From the NCBI GenBank assembly GCA_032622095.1, contig CP136062.1:130835282-130899281 (forward strand): 64,000 bases of DNA, given 5' to 3'. The notes below the pieces were generated by a model that saw only the letters and a program-made list of their open reading frames with translations, had not been told where the DNA came from and did no database searches. This stretch comes from Siphonodentalium dalli (lineage: Eukaryota; Mollusca; Scaphopoda; Gadilida; Siphonodentaliidae). This document shows positions 1-12,458 of this stretch, piece by piece. The translations under genes and the position numbers were made by a program. Every line of letters starts with the position of its first letter. Position 1 is the first letter of the stretch.

Positions 1-2154
1 GCTTTGATCTTGATATTTCTATATAACTGATTCTTCTCTTTTGCGGACAATAAAAAGCTAACTTTTTTTGTCAAATAACAGTCTGCATGAAGAAACAGAC
101 CTCTCTCATCAGTTTGTTTGCCGAAGTGACAGAGGTAAACATGTAAGTCTCATGTCTGCAAAGGAGAAGTAGAATTCTAGTTGATATACGCGTTTACTGT
201 GCTGAAATGTGTCAAATAACGTATGATTTCCAGACTGGTATTCCGGTCTCCCGGGTTGTAGGAATATAAGGATTGGACCGGTATTCCGGTCTCTCGGGTT
301 CAAAGGGTTAAGTTCCCACAATATATAATAATATTTCTAAATCACAATGCATTCTCAGGTTGTAATTTTCACTGCGATGTAATTAAAAGTAACTAGAGCA
401 GCCCTCATAATTGGCTATGGCAATCAGCAATGCCAAAGAAATTTGCAGAAGCAAACTAGGCCTCGGCAAAGAGTTGCCGTAGTGGATTGCAGAAGCCAAA
501 CAATCTGAATTAAGAGGGCTGCTAGAGGCTTGCTGTCTCAATGGGATTAAGGATTCCCCCTCCCCCATGGCAGAAATGTTTTACGCTCTCAAGTTATGCT
601 CTGGAAAGGTTAAGTTTGATGCTCACATAGAGGACAGACTGAAATACTGATTTGAGTGTTGCGAAAATGTTTAAGTCAAAAAGGGGGATAACTCCACAAA
701 AAAAGTCGGACAGACCTCATAATTGCAGGTGCACAGGTTCCCATGGTGTGAAATATCTTTGCCATGTTTAGAACAAATTGACTGAAAAATGTAGGAATAC
801 TAGCTTGGACAATATAATGCATTTTGAGAAAATTTTATAAGTCGAAAAAGAGGGATAACTCCACACAAAAAAGTCTGACAGACCCCATAATCACAGGTGC
901 ACAGGTTCCCATGGTACTAAATATATGTGCCAAGTTTTTAAAAAATTAAACGAAAAATGTAGGAATAAAAGCTCGGACAAAGTTGTGTCTATGAACGGAC
1001 ATATAGATGCCTGCACTGACGCCCATACATTTGGTCTTTAAGTGGTCTTGTTTTTGTTGTTTTTGAGAGGTTTGACTACCACTCAACTCCTAAATTGTAC
1101 AGAATAACGGGATTAGGTGGTAGTTAGGTGGTCGATCGTGTCAAACTTTCTTTTGTCTCAGACACCTCGCCTGACCACCGAAGGCTGAAATGTGCACCCA
1201 GATGGATGGACGGCTAGACGGATAGATGGACAGACAGATGGATGAATGGACAGACGTGCTGATTCCTACATAACTCCCCATAACTCATTAAGGGGAGGGT
1301 ATAATAATCTTGGAATCTTAATTTAACTATACAGTTTAAATGCATCATGTAACAGTCACAAACCGTTTAAAAATCGCCTCATGATTTATATGTTTGTGAT
1401 TTGGCACAATGCCTTTAATCTGTGTAATTGCATTAGCAACAGAGATATGGAGATTATTTTTTAATTACCGACTCACAAAGATGGTGTCATACAGTCAATA
1501 TAGACTGCAGCTCCCATCCTGAAAGGGTTAATAAATGATATGAATTTAATTACACTATTTATATAGACCAATGCTTATTAATGCTATTATTCAATAACTA
1601 CATCGAAGGTAACATCCATTATTTAGATAATTCATAGAATATAGACCACATACTTGATGATCATAATTTACGGCTGGTGTGTCTTTATCATGTTGAGTTT
1701 TTTTAAAAGGCACCTTGAACTTTTGCGAGCATCTGGCTGATTTGACATCTTTTATTGGCCCTGGAAATATAATTTTTTAAATTCAAAGTAGTAATTGTCA
1801 ATGAGGAATTGAGCATGTCAACCAAAATCAGTTATCCTATATTTATATTTGTAAATCTGAAAACACCTGCACATTATTTCCATGTAAATTAAACTACAGG
1901 GTGGTGTTTCCTCCGCGGTTAAAACTGACATTGTTGTGAACTTGTGATATGACAATACCTATTGAAGTGAAGTTTAAATAAAAAACCAACGAATCAATAC
2001 TGTTTAATAATGCATATCAAGCAAAAGAAATTTCCAGAGGTTTTCAAATGGGCATAATCATATAAACACAGCACACACAACACAATCATAAATTAGGTTT
2101 TCAAATAAGCACAATCATAATCATATAAACAGAACACAATCATAAATTTCGCTC
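1..2154. other. gene-free left end, repeat fragments only
   Basis: No exon with supporting splice sites was found here. The stretch lies downstream of gene B. It holds a small foldback MITE (398-522), a 95-bp segment (about 549-643) that recurs inside the satellite at 5.7 kb, a diverged 'GGGATAACTCC' repeat in two units (about 660-980), and a GGAC-rich tract followed by a CCCC/GGGG hairpin (about 1,190-1,300). A short imperfect direct duplication lies at about 2,048-2,150. From 1,310 to 2,040 I see only AT-rich unique-looking sequence. Confidence 0.6.
398..522. mobile_element. small foldback MITE, AGCCCTC family
   Basis: The element begins GCAGCCCTCATAATTGGC and ends with the inverted form AAGAGGGCTGC, giving imperfect terminal inverted repeats of about 25 bp. 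The same family recurs at about 8,340-8,453 and 55,536-55,614. It has no coding capacity. Confidence 0.6.
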
Positions 2155-5100
2155 TTAATTAAAATTTCTGTCAAAATATTTATACACACCTAACTTTGAT
2201 GGCTGTGCAAACATGTTCCTGAAAACAATTAGAACATGTATTCAAAGAGAATGATTATTATTGAGAAACAAAATTTCAGTAAAACTGTATGGCATATGTT
2301 ATTAACTTAGATATATGACTGGCTACAGACACATGTCTTGTGTGTTAAATTCTGAACATGTAAAGCAGAATGGCCTTATATTAATATATTCACAGTGATT
2401 TGCATTTGCGCTGTGGCACTTGAATGCAGTACATTGGTTGGTTGAAATTGTGTCATGTGATGTCACGTGCAAGACTCAACATGTTTCGATATTGCATGGA
2501 TTCAACTTGGATGATAAATGCTCTTTTAAAGGGATCCAAGGCCTTCACAGTGGTTTCACGCAATATAACATAACTATCATCAACAAGCACATGAAAAAAT
2601 AGATTGAATTTGTTAATATTCTCATTATAAATAACTCTCCAGAAATGAGATTTCACATCTGAAAACCATTGGTACGTAAACATTACTGTTATAGCGTAAT
2701 TACCGATAAAAGTCCAATTAGTCCAATAAGATACCATTTGAAGTTTAATCAAAACTTGACAGTAAACATTGGAAAAGGTCAAAGCATTGAAAAATATTCT
2801 GAAAATCATATTCAGACTAAAATATTTGAACTTACATACTGCATGATGATAGCGATGTTTGTTGACAAATCACTGCAACAATTTTCGTCTTGTTTACATA
2901 ACATTATGGTTTCAACACACAAAATTTTGTGATTGGAGAACTATAAATAATGAATATAAGAAAAAAGTTTTCCAATTTGTTCATGTAATAAGCTACTTAT
3001 TTTTATGTGCGGCACAAAATGTCAGACAAACTTGCATCCATATGCATACTCAATGGAATTCAAGTAAATCAACATCAATTTCTTAAATGGTCTCAACCAC
3101 AGAACTTCTGGACCATTTCTTCTCAGAAGTAATCTGAACACTGTTTACATTGTTGTTGTATTGAGAAAGAGTAGCAGCTATTTATTGCTTCATCATGGAC
3201 AACCAACCAGATCCATTGATATTTTAAAGTTGAATAGTTAATCAAGTCTTTGCAAGTCATATAAACTCAGTCAGTTCACAGCTTAACCCTTTCAGTGCCA
3301 AGTGCGATTTTTGTATCAACCCATATTTCCTTGATAATTTTTCAAATTTATTGATTATAATAATGTGATACATTGATGTAAAGAGCGCTAAGCTCTTAGA
3401 GCTCTTTACATCAATGTATCACATTATTATAATCAATAAATTTGAAAAATTATCAAGGAAATATGGGTTGATACAAAAATCGCACAATTAAATCTCACCT
3501 GAAGTCATTCATCTCCTGTAACCTATGCTCTATCATGTTTCCTTTATCACAGTTCTCAGACCTGTTATTCAGGCTCGCCTCTTCTATTTTTCTGTGGTTT
3601 TCTACTATCAACTCCTGTTCTACACCTTTAGAAACGTCTTGGGCATGTTGTTCCTGGCAATATTCAGGATTTTGTTGAACAGCCTTCCAGCAGGGAGATG
3701 TCTCAGTTTCTGACATGACTGGCTTAATGCCAGCAAGGAAGTCATGATGGTCACTACCAGAAGATGTTATTCCAATCTCTAAGAAACAAAACATCAATAT
3801 ATTAAAGGTAAAAACAATGTCCCAACAATTAATTTTATTTACATTAATATTAACCCTTCCATGACTGGAACTTCCTGAAATTTTGCAAAAACCCTGTGCC
3901 AATGCATTCTCTTATATAGGGAGCTTCGTATATATAAGAGAATACATTTGCCTAACAATATTTACCATGACCATGTAAGCCAGTGTTTTCTCTTATATAT
4001 TCGAGGCTCCCTATGGGAGACTCGCATGTATACGAAAATGCACTGGCACAGGATATTTAATGCTGCACCAGCGCGCCTCAGTCATGAAAGGGTTAAGGTG
4101 GTGAAAATCTCATTCATATTAGGGCATCTATCCAACTAAACATTAATGAATATATTAAAAACAGTAAACTTCATAAAACAGAACCCTTTTTAGAGGATAC
4201 ATAAAATTTATAACTTTTTTGACTGAGATTGTTGTTTTATGAGAGAGAGCTATATGTAATCAATCACTTCTAATTATACTGAAATGAAAATTAAACAGGA
4301 TATCTGAATACTAGTAACAATGTTGGTTGTATGTTGAAATACAATTAAAAATGGCTGCTCCTTCACTTCAGATATGAACTTATAAACAATGTTTTTATAT
4401 TTATGACAACAAGATACGTTCGCTGCAATGTGGAGACCAATGTTTTGTTTTGTTTCTTCAAATTATGGACATTCCCAAAAGATTCAATGGGAAAAAGCAC
4501 TGCAGTAGTTTTACATAAATATATATGAAACACCCTTGAAAATAATACAGAATAAATGGAACTCTTTGACAATATAAAGTTAAGCTTGGCCTGGTCTCCG
4601 CTGATGAATGAGTTGCCCAAATGCCCAAAACCCACCAAATAAACTTAAACGGGCAAGGCTCATATGAACTTCCAAATTTTGTCTACGTAATTTGGAAGGA
4701 GGTATAAGATAGGTTGAACAAGAGGTGGCATCAGAGATGCTGTGTCTCGTTTTCGGTGGCTTACCGCCGGTGGCTACCGCCAATTGGTGTGCATCAGTAT
4801 CGGTAGACTAATTAATAGGAAAAATCGAAAAATGACTAATTAAAGGCCATAACTCCATCAAATTTTATCGGGCCAGGCTGGTTTTCGAACTCGTCCGAAA
4901 TATTCTTGGCAAGTATGTCTATTCCAAATTTTAAACAAATCGGAGGACGTTTGTTGAAGTTATCATGCTAACGAGCTGAAAATTCACGAAAAATGACTAA
5001 TTAAGGGCCATAACTCTATCAAATTTTATTGGGCCAGGCTGGTTTTCGAACTCGTCCAGGATATTATTGGAAGACACTTATATACCAAATTTTAGTTGAA

Positions 5101-8100
5101 TCGGATGACGTTTGTTGAAGTTATCTCGCTAACGAGCTCAAAATTCGTGAAAAATGACTAATTAAGGGCCATAACTCTATCAAATTTTATCGGACCTGGC
5201 CGGTTTTCGACCTCATCCGAGATATTCTTGGGAGACACCTATATACCAAATTTCAATCAAATCGGATAACGTTTGTTGAAGTTATCGCGCTAACAAGCTG
5301 AAAATTCGTGAAAAATGACTAATTAAGGGCCATAACTCTATCAAATTTTATCGGACCAGGCCGGTTTTCGAACTCATCCGAGATATTCTTGGGAGACACC
5401 TATATACCACATTTCAATCAAATCGGATAACGTTTGTTGAAGTTATCGCGCTAACAAGCTGAAAATTCGTGAAAAATGACTAATTAAGGGCCATAACTCT
5501 ATCAAATTTTATCGGACCAGGCCGGTTTTCGAATTCGTCCGAGATATTCTTGGGAGACACCTATATACCAAATTTCAATCAAATCGGATAACGTTTGTTG
5601 AAGTTATCGCGCTAACGAGCTGAAAATTCGTGAAAAATGACTAATTAAGGGCCATAACTCTATCAAATTTTATGGGACTAAGGATTCCCCCTCCCCCATG
5701 GCAGAAATGTTTTACGCTCTCAAGTTATGCTCTGGAAAGGTTAAGTTTGATGCTCACATAGAGGACAGACTGACTAATTAAAAATGACTAATTAAGGGCC
5801 ATAACTCTATCAAATTTTATCGGACCAGGCCGGTGTTTGATCTCGTCCGAGATATTCTTGGGAGACACCTATATACCAAATTTCAATCAAATCGGATAAC
5901 GTTTGTTGAAGTTATCGCGCTAACGAGCTGAAAATTCGTGAAAAATGCATAATTAAGGGCCATAACTCTATCAAATTTTATCGGACCTGGCCGGTGTTTG
6001 ATCTCGTCCGAGATATTCTTGGGAGACACCTATATACCAAATTTCAATCAAATCGGATAACGTTTGTTGAAGTTATCGCGCTAACGAGCTGAAAATTCGT
6101 GAAAAATGACTAATTAAGGGCCATAACTCTATCAAATTTTATCGGACCAGGCCGGTTTTCGAACTCGTCCGAGATATTCTTGGGAGACACCTATATACCA
6201 AATTTCAATCAAATCGGATGACGTTTGTAGAAGTTATCGCGCTAACGAGCTGAAAATTCGTGAAAAATGACTAATTAAGGGCCATAACTCTATCAAATTT
6301 TATCGGACCAGGCCGGTTTTCGAACTCATCCGAGATATTCTTGGGAGACACCTATATACCAAATTTCAATCAAATCGGATAACGTTTGTTGAAGTTATCG
6401 CACTAACGAGCTGAAAATTCAAAGGGCCATAACTCTGTAATAAATGTGCGGACGAACCCGATTTTTTTGTTTGCAGCTTACGTGCATGGATATGTACTCA
6501 CACACCAAAAAAACGGTTGAGTTATAAGCAAAACACGTCGCCCGCCCGCCCGTCCGCCGCCCGCCCACCCACCGTCCCTCATCAAACTATAAGTCGAGTT
6601 TTGGAAAAAAACTCGACTAAAAATACACAATCTATTGATATACCAGCTTCATATGAGTCGAATAATACTTGCCATCATCACAGCCATTTTCCAGCTGTTT
6701 TCATTTTTTCACAGATAAGTGAAACAAACGCTCTTTAGTGCGATCATATCAGGAATATACTAACACAGAACGCTCTTTTCTGTTTCATGCCATGCACATG
6801 GGGCAAAATCTGCCATGTGGCTTTTACAAAATAAATAAATAGACACACTTACCCAAAATATCACTGTCTACATTAAAGTATTTTGAACTCGACCCTTCTG
6901 GCTCAAAAACATCTATCTCATCAAGAAAATCAGTGGTGATATTTGCTCCAGTTTCAGACACCATTCCAGTATGCTCAGCAACGTCCATATCCACTGGTGC
7001 ATACAGGCAGTCATCAGTCCTCGATCTGTTGCCAGTTAAATCCATGGGAGGCGATTCCATGAACAAATCCTGACTGTGATATATGCTACTCAACTGTGAG
7101 TCTATCACATCATCTCTCTTGGAGATTGCTGTCTTGAGGCTATTCTCGTGATCTGTCTGGTGCCTATTAGAAAGATTAAAGCAATCTGTTACAGCTCCTG
7201 TAATGCTGACATTGTCACTGAAATAATTCCTGTGTTGATGATCATCAGATGAACCACTAGGGATTTCTTCCCCAACACGTATGGTTTCATCCAGTCGCCC
7301 AAACAAAGGTCTTTCTCCAACATGACTTGCACAGGAGCCAATGCTACTTTCAGATTGATCTGGCATCTCTGTTTCATAATTTTGCAACAATGAAACTGGT
7401 TCACTGTGTGCATCTCTCATTAATTTTCTTTTTGGTTCCAAAGTATCTAACGTAGGCCGTTTGAAGACACGATCATTTATGGATCTTCCAAATGTGTCCT
7501 GATGATACTTTGTAGATGATCCAGTAAAAGTATTGAAATCATTGCCAGCTGGAATCCTATACTGACTACCAGAATCAATTTGGTCATAATTGTTTGCATA
7601 TTCATTAGATAGTGAAGCCTGTATAAGCTGTTTTGCATCAAACAAGTCACCACCCCCATGTAAGTTATCCCGGAAATCTATTGCAGTGGTTGCTTTCCTC
7701 TGGCCATAATAGCTTTCAGGTGGATACAGCGGCTGCTTGTGAAGAGGGAAACTATCACATTGGTTGGATCTTCTTGGGTCACCTGATGGAATATATTCAT
7801 CTTCACTAGTCCTCCTACCCATATACTCTGATGGTACATTAGTAGCATATGCTCTTTCATAAGAGAACGAATTCTCCCTTGGCACCAAACTTGGATCATA
7901 GGAACTGAGCGAGGACTGTGATCTAGGCTCTGTTTTCACTATGCTATCTCCTCTTTTTTGGTTGCAAACATCAGGTACATATTGATTCAGAGATCCAAAT
8001 GATTTATCATAAACTCTCTTGTAATAATTGCTGGAATCTGAAATTCAAAATTCTGGTATACAGTAATGCCCTAAATAATCGACTCCTTAACCACAGCAGA

Positions 8101-9147
8101 ATTATGGGTAACTTTTCAGGATTTAGTCGGAAATATGGCTTGTTGTCATTCATCGGAAAGCTCTAAATCCTGAAAAGTTACCCATAATTCTGCTGTGTTT
8201 AAGGAGTCGATTATTCAGGGCATTACTGTAGTTATGGGAAGCAGTTCATGATACACCGGATACCAAACAAGACAAATAACTGGCAAATATAATTCAAATT
8301 CAGCTTGTATTTCTAAGTCATAAACACATTTATATACATCTTAATTCAGATTGTTTGAATTCGGCATTCCGCTATGGCAACCCTTGCCGTGGCCCAGTTT
8401 GCTTCAGCAAATGGCTTCAGCATTGCTGATTGCCATAGCCAATTATGAGGGCTGATACACACAAATATATTTAATTTTGTTTCTTAAACGGAGTGGATAG
8501 ACAAAAGGGCAAACTATTTACATAATATAACTGTAAAAAAATTTAATGGACATATCAACATATGTGAGGGAATTCACATTTAGAATTGCCAAATATCTTG
8601 AGAGAGTTTGGGTGACTCCATGAGTTCAATTGTTAAGATATTGAATTACATACAATATGATGTCAGTTAAAATATTTGTATCAGTGTATCTGAGACATCC
8701 AGGCTTTTAGATTTGTGCAGATCAGGGCAAACCGTATTTTCAAAATATAAGTATACACCTATAAGTTAAAAATGTTGCATTCACTGAGAATTAACCATTT
8801 CCAGGATAATATCAATGATATCAATATGAAATACGACATTTCAGTCTTTCTCAGTGATACAGAGGTAAAGAAAGATAGCCATGCAATATGACAAAAATTC
8901 CATTCTCAAATATTTTGGGCACAGCTACTGTGTTTAACAGCTTTAATTTGGGGAAATACCTACATGTACAACAATACCTAAAGACATCTCACCTTGCTGG
9001 ATATTTTGGCGAGACTCCAAAACTTTTAGCTGGTGAAAATGGTCCCTAATCATGGCATTTACAACAATTCGTGCTGCTGGAGATACATCACAATATGGTT
9101 CGAGCTTTGGAGGCTCTTTGGCTGGAGTCAGAATCCGCATTCTTCAA
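2155..9147 (-). CDS. gene B: unrecognised 558-residue serine-rich protein, four coding exons
   Basis: I do not recognise this protein. Coding exons on the minus strand are 9140-8993 (ATG at 9140), 8037-6853, 3778-3499 and 2218-2155 (TAA at 2157-2155). Every junction has GT-AG ends and the phases agree (leftovers 1, 1 and 2 nt), giving 558 codons. The first exon has a 7-nt leader after a TTTATTTTATTTAG acceptor with a stop in frame just before the ATG, so an upstream untranslated exon is likely. Exon 2 encodes about 395 residues rich in Ser, Asp, Tyr and Asn, with a basic KRPTLDTLEPKRKL stretch that could be a nuclear signal. No membrane segment or catalytic motif is visible and most of the chain looks disordered. 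The last exon (QPSKLGVYKYFDRNFN end) is short and is the least certain part. The gene could also be the 3' part of a longer transcript that begins with gene A, but no in-frame join was found. Confidence 0.6.
3284..3484. repeat. perfect palindrome with 83-bp arms (foldback MITE)
   Basis: Positions 3303-3385 and 3402-3484 are perfect reverse complements around a 16-bp loop. The left side starts with TTAACCCTTTCAGTGCCAAG, the terminal repeat of the related element at 12,459-12,586. The right arm stops 14 bp from the donor site of gene B exon 3 (intron starts at 3498), so it forms the start of that intron. Confidence 0.85.
3851..4097. mobile_element. double-hairpin MITE, copy a
   Basis: The terminal inverted repeats are TTAACCCTTCCATGACTGGA on the left and TCATGAAAGGGTTAA on the right. 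Inside lie two consecutive hairpins built on CTCTTATATATGCGAGGCTC and its complement, flanked by CCAATG...CATTTG and CCAGTG...CACTGG. It sits 73 bp upstream of the acceptor of gene B exon 3. Confidence 0.8.
4820..6440. repeat. tandem array, unit about 161 bp, about 10 copies
   Basis: The motif GGGCCATAACTCTATCAAAT recurs about every 161 bp (for example 5,311 to 5,472 to 5,633, measured on the AAAAATGACTAATTAAGG motif). Each unit continues with a GGTTTTCGAACTCGTCCGAG part, ATATACCAAATTTCAATCAA, and GTTATCGCGCTAACGAGC. Left units are more diverged than the central ones, and the unit near 5,670 is broken by a 95-bp foreign segment. It lies in intron 2 of gene B. Confidence 0.9.
6440..6630. repeat. 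terminal module of the 161-bp array: CCGCC tract and hairpin
   Basis: After the last satellite unit comes a CGCCCGCCCGCCCGTCCGCC tract (6,539 on) and then a hairpin AGTCGAGTTTT / AAAAACTCGACT at about 6,590-6,620. Together with the array it resembles the tandem-repeat-containing elements (pearl or Helentron-like) described in bivalves. That family match is from memory and untested. Confidence 0.55.
8060..8231. mobile_element. foldback MITE with TA duplication, CAGTAATGC family, copy 1
   Basis: The element begins TA-CAGTAATGCCCTAAATAA and ends in the inverted form GGGCATTACTG-TA. The arms share AACCACAGCAGAATTATGGG and a GATTTAGTCGGAAATATGGC segment. The TA duplication suggests Tc1/mariner mobilisation. 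Other copies lie at 27,841-28,041 and 34,063-34,267. Confidence 0.8.
8340..8453. mobile_element. AGCCCTC-family MITE, second copy (inverted)
   Basis: This has the same parts as the element at 398-522 in the opposite orientation: TTCAGATTGTTTGAATTCGG at the left and GCCAATTATGAGGGCT at the right. It lies in intron 1 of gene B. Confidence 0.5.
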
Positions 9148-9167
9148 CTAAATAAAATAAAAAGCCT

Positions 9168-11012
9168 TTAACCTTTCATGACGGGAGCTTCCTGAAATTT
9201 TGCGGAAACCCTGTGCCAATGCATTCTCACATATATAAGAGAATACATTGGCCTAACAATATTTACCTTGACCTTGTAAGCCAGTACATTCAGGGACTAA
9301 TCCAGGACCGATTAAGTACCCGTCACCGGTATCTCACCCAAATTCAGCAGGCATTTATTCCGCCCAAATTAAATGTAAAAACATTATTAAGACACACTAC
9401 TCTCAGGGTCCAAATGAACATATGGGTACTCTTATTAAATTTCAAGTAAAAATCCCCCTGTATGCTGCTTATTTAGGTCCCTATAATTTGTTTTATCTCA
9501 TTCCAAATAAAACCACTTCAATGTTATGTAAAATCAGATAAGGGCTCACACATCTTCTCTTGGTTATTATACAGGTAGGTCTAAACAAAGATTATGTTGC
9601 GAAAATGACCCCATTATCTCACCCCTGTAATTTATTTAATTGTGAGGACATTTCACCCCCCCCCCATACTATTATTTCGCCCCCTACTAGTATGTGTATT
9701 TGGATCCCAAGAGTAATTTAATTGGGATAAGACAATTGATGGCAATTGCAAAAACATGGTGTCAATCGATAAATTAGACCGCACCCGAATTCATAAACAA
9801 ATCAAGCTAAATTAAACAAATTTGGCATAAAATCACGGAAGAAGTATGCTCAAAAAGTAATCTGGTCACGAATAATGATATACACAAATAGTGTTGTCTG
9901 GAAATACATGTATTTCCACTATGTTATTTATTATCAACATGTTGTTTCTCAAATGATATCATTAAGAGCACGCCGCCGGGGCGTGGCATAATACGCCCAT
10001 TTCTGGAGTAGAGTGGGGCAAGGTTTAATTCATTTGTTAGAAATGTTTGACTTAAGACGAAATAATAACAAAAATAAAACACAATAAATTCAAGTGTGGT
10101 ATTTTTGACTGAAAATTTTTTTTATTAACCAGAAACCTCAAAATATAAATATTTTAAGTTGAAATTAATATACCTTGTTACCTGAGAGAAATAACCACAT
10201 CAACAATCATTAAAATCTAAGTCGAAAAAGGGGCATAACTTAAGTCAAAATCATGCGAACAAAACCCATATTCGAACTTGATCTGTATTTTGGGGTGGTA
10301 ATTAAACTAATATACCAAATTTGGTTCAGTTCACTTGAGTCAATCTCAAGTTATCATCCAGAAACCGCAAATCAGGTAAATCTAAGTCGAAAAAGGGGCA
10401 TAACTCAGTCAAAATCATGCGGACGAAACCCATATTCAAACTTTATCTGTATTTTGGGATGGTAAACTAATATACCAAATTTGGTTCAGTTCACTCGATT
10501 CAATCTAAAGTTATCATCCGGAAACCAAAAGCAGACGGACAGACGGACAACGGACGGACGGCTAACCCATTTACATAATACGACCGTTTTTTCAAACGGG
10601 CATATAAAAAGTGATTATGATGTATATACACGTAGTTTCAGAATGCCATCAGTATAGCATATATAGCCCTTGTGAGCAGTTTATCATCAGTATCCAATGT
10701 TCAAAGTTCCCCAAATATAACAAGGTCTATCGACACTGGCTTTGTTGTGTGAAACGAAAAGAATTTAGCGATCATTTAAATATTGTAATTTGGCCAGTGG
10801 TCATGAATAGTGACAGCCAAAGAAGATTGTTGTTTCAAAATACATGTACATGTATGTCCTGCACCAACTCTGTATCCAAATTACCCTCGATTAGTCCCGG
10901 ACATTCTATTATATATACAAGGCTCCCTATGTTAGACTCACATATATAAGAGAATGCACTGGCACAGGATCTTTAATTCTGCACCAGTGCAGCTCCCGTG
11001 ATGAAAGGATTA
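9168..11012. mobile_element. double-hairpin MITE split by a 1.6-kb insertion, copies b and c
   Basis: The left part, 9168-9291, starts TTAACCTTTCATGACGGGAG. The right part, 10901-11012, ends in GCTCCCGTGATGAAAGGATT. Both break inside the second hairpin, and the hexamer ACATTC stands on both sides of the break, as expected for a target duplication. The left end is only 20 bp from the acceptor of gene B exon 1. Confidence 0.75.
9292..10900. mobile_element. 1.6-kb DNA transposon inserted in the MITE, AGGGACTAATC ends
   Basis: Terminal inverted repeats are AGGGACTAATCCAGG on the left and CGATTAGTCCCGG on the right. It is flanked by ACATTC direct repeats (9286-9291 and 10901-10906). Inside I see no transposase, only AT-rich sequence and a two-unit 'GGGGCATAACT' repeat at 10,210-10,607 that ends with a CGGACGGACGG tract and a CCGTTTTTTCAAACGG hairpin. 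Confidence 0.6.
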
Positions 11013-11802
11013 AGGCCAGTGATGCTCCTGGTTGTCGCTTTGCTCATGCACTTCGATCCCATTCCCTAATGTAATGTGGAATCCATTTTGAATTGTAAGA
11101 CCAAACTATCGGTGTGCTATTCACTGTCTTAGTGAGTTCGGTTATTTCAATAAACTTGGAGGTGGTTAGCCGTTACATGGGTTAATAGTTACGCTGAAGT
11201 GCAATTAATTTCACTGAAGCACCATTCCAATTGTGCTGAAGTGCAATTAGTTATTAATTTATATTCATATTGGCAATTAATTTTTAATTGCACTGCAAAG
11301 TTTAATATTGGAAATTATTATCAAAATCACAGGGGCTTGTAATGTGGTCCACTGGCCCCATCCGCACTGCCCTTATATGCATCACATACAGTCCTTCCCA
11401 CCAGGAAAACACAGCAAGAGCACTTATTAGCCCTCACAATTCAGATCATGGGTGTAATTGCACCCGTAAGATAATCGTAGTTGGGTTTTTCTCAAACAAA
11501 ATGTCAATTGTGGGAAGGCCAGTTACACCTTCACATGCCCATAATTTAACTGAGATGGGAACGGTTCTAAATATACATTCAAATACTTCAATAATGAATC
11601 AATGATTACAGTGACCACAAACATTTTTACAAGGAAGAGTGCAAATTTTAGCCCTTGTGAATTAAAAATTGTGAGGAAGGACTGCTACATACCTTTCTAC
11701 CTTGGATAAAACAATATAGTATGGACAATAAAATAAGCATGAACGCATCGCGTGATAACATACAAAACACATGAGGCCACGAAAATGCTGCAGTACTGTT
11801 AT

Positions 11803-12057
11803 TTAGGATGTGACATACTCCCCAAACCGATCTGTTTGTTTTAATGTTCTATGGGGTTTACCCGGGCTTGGCGGGCAGTCACTTTTAATTTCAACTGTTG
11901 AGTTATCTACACTGACATCTGCAAGCAGTGGGTGGTAGAGCTTGAGACAACGAGGTGTTGCGTTTATCAAAAATTCCATCGTCCGATTTATTTTAACGTC
12001 AGAACCATGTTTTCCCATGATTGTATATGGGTCACTTTCATAGTTCACCAATCATTT
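11803..12057 (-). pseudogene. fragment of a retrotransposon pol C-terminus (Ty3-like)
   Basis: An open frame of about 82 codons has a YTIMGKHGSDVKI stretch that resembles the post-integrase region of Ty3/gypsy polyproteins. It ends in PHRTLKQTDRFGEYV, like the usual 'R-T-R-x-P-x-R-F-G-D-Y-V' tail of such proteins. There is no ATG; the first in-frame candidate is GTG after a TGA. No LTR or RT was seen nearby, so I read it as a relic. The match is by eye only. Confidence 0.4.
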
Positions 12058-12458
12058 ATTTTTACGCGTGTTTAAGTAACACTTGGTCTCCTTCTCTAAT
12101 GTAACTTTCCAGTGATTTCATTTTTGCATATATAGGTTTATATAATAAGGTGATCGTGAAATATTATGCACTGCTCTCAAGTCTTTTTAAATAAAAAATT
12201 GAGGAAACACTATACAATCTCATTAAACGCTAAATGCAGACGTTGCTAATTATTTATCTTACACATATAAACCAGACAATTTTTATAGTGAAGAGATTAG
12301 TTAATCAGAAATATTTCTTCATATTTTTCCACTTTCATTTGTGATGTCATTTACATATTACAACACCACCTGATATGCATGCTTATTGAAGCCATCAGGA
12401 TGAATCAGCACACTCAGCTTCATAATCCAGGTCGGATTGGTGTTTGAACATAATTTAA

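Noticed and set aside
2453-2809. 118-codon minus-strand frame between gene B exons 3 and 4
   Set aside because: The frame has no acceptor or donor that fits the phase of gene B, and its composition is that of AT-rich intron.
4820-6440. Regular repeats that might be taken for a CRISPR-like array
   Set aside because: The units are 161 bp, contiguous and without unique spacers, in an intron-bearing animal genome. This is a satellite.
10611-10949. 112-codon plus-strand frame
   Set aside because: It crosses the right end of the 9,292-10,900 transposon and enters the MITE, so it cannot be one conserved exon.
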